Source: Paulinella micropora (taxonomy: Eukaryota; Cercozoa; Imbricatea; Euglyphida). From it: a stretch of DNA of 24,731 bases. The notes beneath the pieces are model-generated. The model was not told the origin of the DNA. It saw only the letters and a list, made by a program, of their open reading frames with translations, and did not search any database. The position numbers and the translations under genes are program-made. Shown here piece by piece: positions 21,801 through 24,731 of the stretch (position 1 is the first letter of the stretch; the number at the start of each line of letters is the position of its first letter). The stretch spans positions 147,907-172,637 of the forward strand of contig BJOX01000311.1 of the NCBI GenBank assembly GCA_009731375.1. The letters are read 5' to 3'.

Positions 21801-24632
21801 AGCCTCTTCGTCCCACTTCTCAAAGTCTCCAAAATCTATCATTTTCTCCACTTTAGCCCGTGTTGCACCCCAATCGGGTATAAACTGGCTATAGTATTGC
21901 GCCATCGCAAGGAATGAGTGCAATTCAGTGCGGTTCTTCGGTATCGGTCGATTCATAATCTCCTCCCTCTTCTCTTTGGATATCGAGACTCGATTATGGG
22001 AGATCTCGTACCCTAAGTATGTCACACTCGTCTTGGCAAGTTGACACTTCTTTAGATTGCACTTCAGGCCAAAAGCTCCGATGCGCCTGAATATATCGGA
22101 CAAATGATCGATATGCTCCTCCATTGTGTTAGAGTATACGATAATGTCATCGATATAGCAAAATGCATATTCTCCCGCCTTCTGTCCCCGCCTTCTCATA
22201 AAGCCACCGTCAGACAAATCATCGTACTGACTGCTCAACATCTTCTGCATCGCCTTCTGGAAAAGTCCTGGGGCTTGCTTGAGGCCCATCGGAAGCACTT
22301 TCCATTGGTATATTTCCATACCCACCACAAACGCCGTCAGCCATCTGGACTTTTCCTCCAGTGGTATCTGCCAGAAGCCATTCTTAAGGTCAATGACCGA
22401 ATAGAATTTTGCATTCCGCAGTACTCTCCTTCCTTCTTCTAATGTCGGGAGAGGATTTCTCTCTTCCTCCAGCACCTTGTTAACACGAGCATAGTTAACT
22501 GTCAGGCGCCATTCTCCTCCTGGCTTCGGCACTATTCTCGGTTGTGAGACTATTGAGGATGTTGATCTCTCAATAAAGTCCTCATTGAGCAGCTGTCTTG
22601 CTAGCTCCTCCGCTATCTTCGCCTCATGTATACTCAAATTCGCCCTTCGTGGTGCCGGTGACGGCTCCGCACCCGGTATTTTGTAAATAACCGCAGTGAA
22701 ATCTTCAGGCTTGACACCACCTGCATGTGGAGGGTCAAAAATTTCCTTGTTCGCCTCTAATTTGGCTTTTAAAAGCTCCTTCTCCTTCTCCGTGCCTACT
22801 CCTTCTTCCAATATTTTCCGCGCCGCCTCTTGAAAATCTTCATCAGACATCTGCTTATGCTGCTTGAGGGGTTCTCTGTCCTCCTCCAAGCCTAAGTCCT
22901 CTTCCGAGACATCATCTAGGCCCGTCTTTTCATACGTGACCGTGTCCGGCTCATCATCTTTACCGAGCTCCACCAGCATGTCAATGAGTCTCGCGTATTG
23001 CAAAGGAGCTTTACGGGTGTAAAAACCATCAAAGCATGTGAATGCTTGCGGTATCAATTTCAACTTGTCGAGGTCTCTGAGCTTCCGCTTGTATGCACTG
23101 CTCTGCTCACGAGTTCCCATACGACAAGCCACCACTAGCTGTTGCTTGCGAGAGGGTACCGGTATAGGATGATCAATAAGCCGGTCCCTTATTTCCTGCG
23201 CCCATATCGCCTTCTCATTATATGGCAGGATAATAGTATACGGCTTATTATTTTCGAATAAAGTCCGTAAGCATTTCTTCACTTCAGACAGTGAACGCGG
23301 CCACGTGGGCTCGTCACCCCAGAAATCAGTAATAAAACTTTTAATAGTTTCTGGTGGAGTATCCGGGATTCGCCCCGTTCTCCTTGGTACAAACGCCTCC
23401 CTTTTTTCTTCTCCTACTTTCGCATGGAAACAGTATCCGTTAGTAATATGGACATCTGTTCCTACTCCTTCCGCGAATCTCGCCAACGACGGGCTTCTTT
23501 GTGCGACACATATAATCTCCTCCTTTCGCTTCTCGATTAAGTCATCAATAGACTTTTTGTCCCAATGGCATGTCGGAACTGTGACAGTGCACACTTGGGA
23601 TTCCCAATTGTCGGTCCAGGACAGTTCATCCGGTCTTACGACATGGGGGTGAACGTACACCTCAAGTGCCTCATGTGCGATGGCCATCTTTTTGTGATCC
23701 GTCGCTAGACTCAGCTCATAAGCCTCATAAGAGTCAGTAGCGTTGAAGGGATCAATATCGTTCTCTTCTCCTCTTTTTACTCCATATATCACTCGCCGTG
23801 CGGCGCAATCAATCACAGCCCCCATCGTAGCCAATTGGTCATACGATAGTAATATTGACCCGTGGTAACCGGGGACGACATAGAGGTCCATACGGTATAC
23901 TCGTGCGGATTTCAATTTAAAGGTCAGTGTGATGATTCCCGTGATATCCGTCCGGCTGCTCACTCCTTTGAGAGTGCCCGTTGACTTTTTCATATTTCCG
24001 TCCACCCAGTCCCGGTATCGATTAAAAAACTTCCGGCCGACAATATTAATATTCGCCATCGTATCATTACCAACTTTTAATATTGTCTTCAATGTTTCAC
24101 AATAAAGTTCCGTATAAGCGGTATACTCGTGCCTGTGTATATTGGCTGCGAGAACAAGCACTTTACGTTCCAAATTTTGGAGTCTTGTCTCTAAGTTTTT
24201 CAACTCCTCCTTCTTCTCCTCCTGCTTCACCTCATTGACATTTTTATTATTCTGCAGTACTGGTGCGTTTACTATTTGAGCGACATTGTCTTGTGTTACT
24301 TGAATACACACATTGTCTTTTTGCTCGCCACCCGCCGCGACCGTAGACATTGAGTCTGTTCGTGGTTGTTTGCTTGGCCGAGGCGATACGTCTGCCATTG
24401 GCCTCCTCGCCTCCATCGCAAGTCTCGCCTTCCTATTTGCATCAGTTATCATTGGTAACCGTGCTGTATGAACGGGTATGAGACTACCTTGGGGCTGCAG
24501 TCTCTGTGTACCCACATCTTTGTTTTCACATAGAGGAAGCGTTGGCCCAGTCTGCACAACAGCATTAGAAAGCACTGTGACTTTAGTGTTAAATTTCACA
24601 GTCTTATCCTTCCTCTCTTCTTCCCCCTCCAG
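18819..24632 (-). CDS. pol: Ty3/Gypsy pol polyprotein (protease-like, RT, RNase H, integrase)
   Basis: Numbering is from a GTG at 24599; there is no ATG for about 50 codons and the frame is open back to the gag UGA. A coiled coil (about 130-155) precedes a retropepsin-like domain with NDTMANINIV (D179) and SILLSYDQLATMGAVID. A linker domain (about 280-560) is shared with retroelement 1. RT has TVNYARVNK (about 700), VIDLKNGFWQI (D737) and YIDD (815-818). RNase H has FVVDTDASKFAIGAVL (D967). The integrase has an HHCC zinc region (about 1284-1325, ending CIPC), D1355, D1415 and E1451 (DD35E) and a GPY/F motif (WKGPYQI, about 1598). About 300 further residues follow with no recognised domain, basic at the end. 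TGA stop at 18819-18821, with a second in-frame TGA about 24 codons on. The product would be cut by its own protease into enzymes that copy and insert the element. Confidence 0.95.
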   Translation of the reverse strand: MEGEEERKDKTVKFNTKVTVLSNAVVQTGPTLPLCENKDVGTQRLQPQGSLIPVHTARLPMITDANRKARLAMEARRPMADVSPRPSKQPRTDSMSTVAAGGEQKDNVCIQVTQDNVAQIVNAPVLQNNKNVNEVKQEEKKEELKNLETRLQNLERKVLVLAANIHRHEYTAYTELYCETLKTILKVGNDTMANINIVGRKFFNRYRDWVDGNMKKSTGTLKGVSSRTDITGIITLTFKLKSARVYRMDLYVVPGYHGSILLSYDQLATMGAVIDCAARRVIYGVKRGEENDIDPFNATDSYEAYELSLATDHKKMAIAHEALEVYVHPHVVRPDELSWTDNWESQVCTVTVPTCHWDKKSIDDLIEKRKEEIICVAQRSPSLARFAEGVGTDVHITNGYCFHAKVGEEKREAFVPRRTGRIPDTPPETIKSFITDFWGDEPTWPRSLSEVKKCLRTLFENNKPYTIILPYNEKAIWAQEIRDRLIDHPIPVPSRKQQLVVACRMGTREQSSAYKRKLRDLDKLKLIPQAFTCFDGFYTRKAPLQYARLIDMLVELGKDDEPDTVTYEKTGLDDVSEEDLGLEEDREPLKQHKQMSDEDFQEAARKILEEGVGTEKEKELLKAKLEANKEIFDPPHAGGVKPEDFTAVIYKIPGAEPSPAPRRANLSIHEAKIAEELARQLLNEDFIERSTSSIVSQPRIVPKPGGEWRLTVNYARVNKVLEEERNPLPTLEEGRRVLRNAKFYSVIDLKNGFWQIPLEEKSRWLTAFVVGMEIYQWKVLPMGLKQAPGLFQKAMQKMLSSQYDDLSDGGFMRRRGQKAGEYAFCYIDDIIVYSNTMEEHIDHLSDIFRRIGAFGLKCNLKKCQLAKTSVTYLGYEISHNRVSISKEKREEIMNRPIPKNRTELHSFLAMAQYYSQFIPDWGATRAKVEKMIDFGDFEKWDEEALQAFHALKDLIYKDPKDGGLVLTMPDFTKQFVVDTDASKFAIGAVLQQEDEEKKLRPIMFISRKLCAAERNYCTRQREALAVVWALKRLREYLWGGPQFTVRTDHHNLLWLMNHEQTGRLARWQAFLSCFDFTMVHLPGKRNVVADSLSRLEFNSEVSALVSTVEMEDLSTDKVYEVSHIEAMEMASGVRYDRTGLRYSPQGPDHGICCELHTQEDAEWSYEVYENAKANIREEEETQEVYAEPPQERRSDLDDDPERIGVRLEDGTIHIASPTAWRQQQAQDPEFKELIQLYQNPDELRMTKAIKDQMKEMGWRDGLLWYKGLHGRYASQPDKWTLWVPESLRRFIFVAAHNCPLLAHPGRQRTHMFVARRFWWKKMKEEIDQAVDACIPCKINKTPLKANFGLIGEFPLHAGMFEFIHIDHVGPFPESKDGYKYLLTAIDRATNYVWIIPVKDVTGKTTAEALIDRIISQIGVPRKICSDRGSDFNNEVIDKLSKYYGMKWQYVTAYNPRANGKIERVHRPLKASLKMYCTKKENQRAWVEAAPSFAFAMNCLPSTALGGSKSSISPYQLVYGREPDIPTSLLHPKDTWADADELFGMRLRVKMEAEQIVRAHREAERRKTDAEGVRQAHLDQIKFQVGDIVLLYHPQVPKGVSSKLFTHWKGPYQIMEQTGPLNYKIRGRGKVQIVNVRRLIKYDPFLLEDESVEEALKRMKDDFKEVPPIHKEAGIDQDDAYRAPIAEKEESEVDSKEKTDRISAVGTQSKSPREHSGKKEKITEAQLRRARNDLINDQPRKAMRSMRSKDVHQEEEGTDTDPNAGNVEIVHERWKEGDAIATIAWVKNIFYLMRPAEQHVADDTLSDLYLMWVVAVPRQMRVTRTLKISSAAKIVQPILQFWRSIRLRIDPKARHYLPVYKDAKSLETWDDTITPRDKDYTAWTIQTLPRGVLDVPFELSLGGIPNKIWDILEQSKFDLTFVGGPPPGKEIRARRRRQ

Positions 24633-24635
24633 TCA
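24633..24635 (-). promoter_or_regulatory. Gag-pol UGA stop, probable read-through site (UGA CUG context)
   Basis: The minus strand reads gtg gaa tga ctg gag ggg. Gag and pol are in the same frame with only this stop between them, as in retroelement 1. The next codons are purine-rich and lead to KTVKFNTKVTV, homologous to KTVLFNPTVTV in the other copy. No ATG is available near here for independent pol initiation. Confidence 0.6.
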
Positions 24636-24731
24636 TTCCACCACCTCGAAACGATTACCTTGAGTAGTGTCCGGGTAGGATGACGTATCGGTCTCCGAGG
24701 CAGTGTTGCAGGCCTGAGCTCGACCGAAATT
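24633..24731 (-). CDS. gag: C-terminal end of retroelement 2 gag (32 codons visible)
   Basis: The frame enters from the right edge and reads NFGRAQACNTASETDTSSYP, ending GNRFEVVE before TGA. Its last residues match the end of retroelement 1 gag (GERVVVVD), and its position directly before pol in the same frame identifies it as gag. Nothing more of the protein is visible. Confidence 0.65.
   Translation of the reverse strand, partial: NFGRAQACNTASETDTSSYPDTTQGNRFEVVE

Larger units (their letters stand above)
18819..24731 (-). mobile_element. Retroelement 2: Ty3/Gypsy element with intact pol, cut by the right window edge
   Basis: It contains the C-terminal end of gag, a UGA, and an uninterrupted pol of more than 1,900 codons with the order protease, RT, RNase H, integrase, which defines the Ty3/Gypsy arrangement. 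The intact frame and high CpG content suggest a young insertion. The rest of gag and the 5' LTR lie beyond the window. Confidence 0.9.

Overview
The window looks like nuclear DNA of a unicellular eukaryote, assembled as a scaffold with three 10-N gaps at 2517-2526, 3401-3410 and 17256-17265. It is almost entirely mobile DNA: a stretch of an AT-rich integrated DNA virus of the Polinton-like virus (PLV)/Maverick kind, followed by a nest of LTR retroelements of different ages. No host housekeeping gene, rRNA, tRNA or CRISPR array is visible, and the host lineage cannot be named from this sequence.

Region 1 (1 to about 8.2 kb) is the virus-like part. A very large phage-type fibre gene runs on the minus strand from 4640 to 864. 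It is cut into three pieces by two assembly gaps, and carries tail-fibre repeats and a C-terminal peptidase S74 (intramolecular chaperone) domain. It overlaps a two-membrane-segment small protein at 877-539. A possible secreted Cys-rich protein and an end-truncated gene fill 1-550. Divergent from the fibre gene are a charged Lys/Glu/Ser protein and a retroviral-type (rve) integrase whose third catalytic acid is Asp. Three unrecognised genes follow, with a poly-Lys start, Val-Ala-Pro-Ala-Pro repeats and a coiled coil. No major capsid protein, packaging ATPase or polymerase is in view, so only part of the element is present.

Region 2 (about 8.4 to 12.7 kb, minus strand) is a truncated Ty3/Gypsy-like element. 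It keeps gag with a CCCH zinc finger and RGG tail, then a protease-like region and a conserved linker domain, but no reverse transcriptase, RNase H or integrase. Its gag 5' part carries two stops and a frameshift.

Region 3 (about 13.4 to 18.3 kb) is older retroelement debris. It holds an LTR fragment, a plus-strand gag read in one frame through four stop codons, a nearly full LTR, a scaffold gap flanked by an exact 157-bp duplication, and a third, diverged LTR copy.

Region 4 (18.8 to 24.7 kb, minus strand) is the best preserved element, a long Ty3/Gypsy polyprotein. Its order is protease-like, linker domain, RT (YIDD), RNase H, integrase (DD35E), GPY/F, then a roughly 300-residue extension. 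The gag tail enters from the right edge.

The most interesting signal is at the gag-pol junction. In both minus-strand copies gag and pol share one frame and are separated by a single UGA. The peptide after that UGA, upstream of any usable ATG, is conserved between copies, which points to UGA read-through. Both copies also have an altered protease active-site motif (D-T-M instead of D-T-G).
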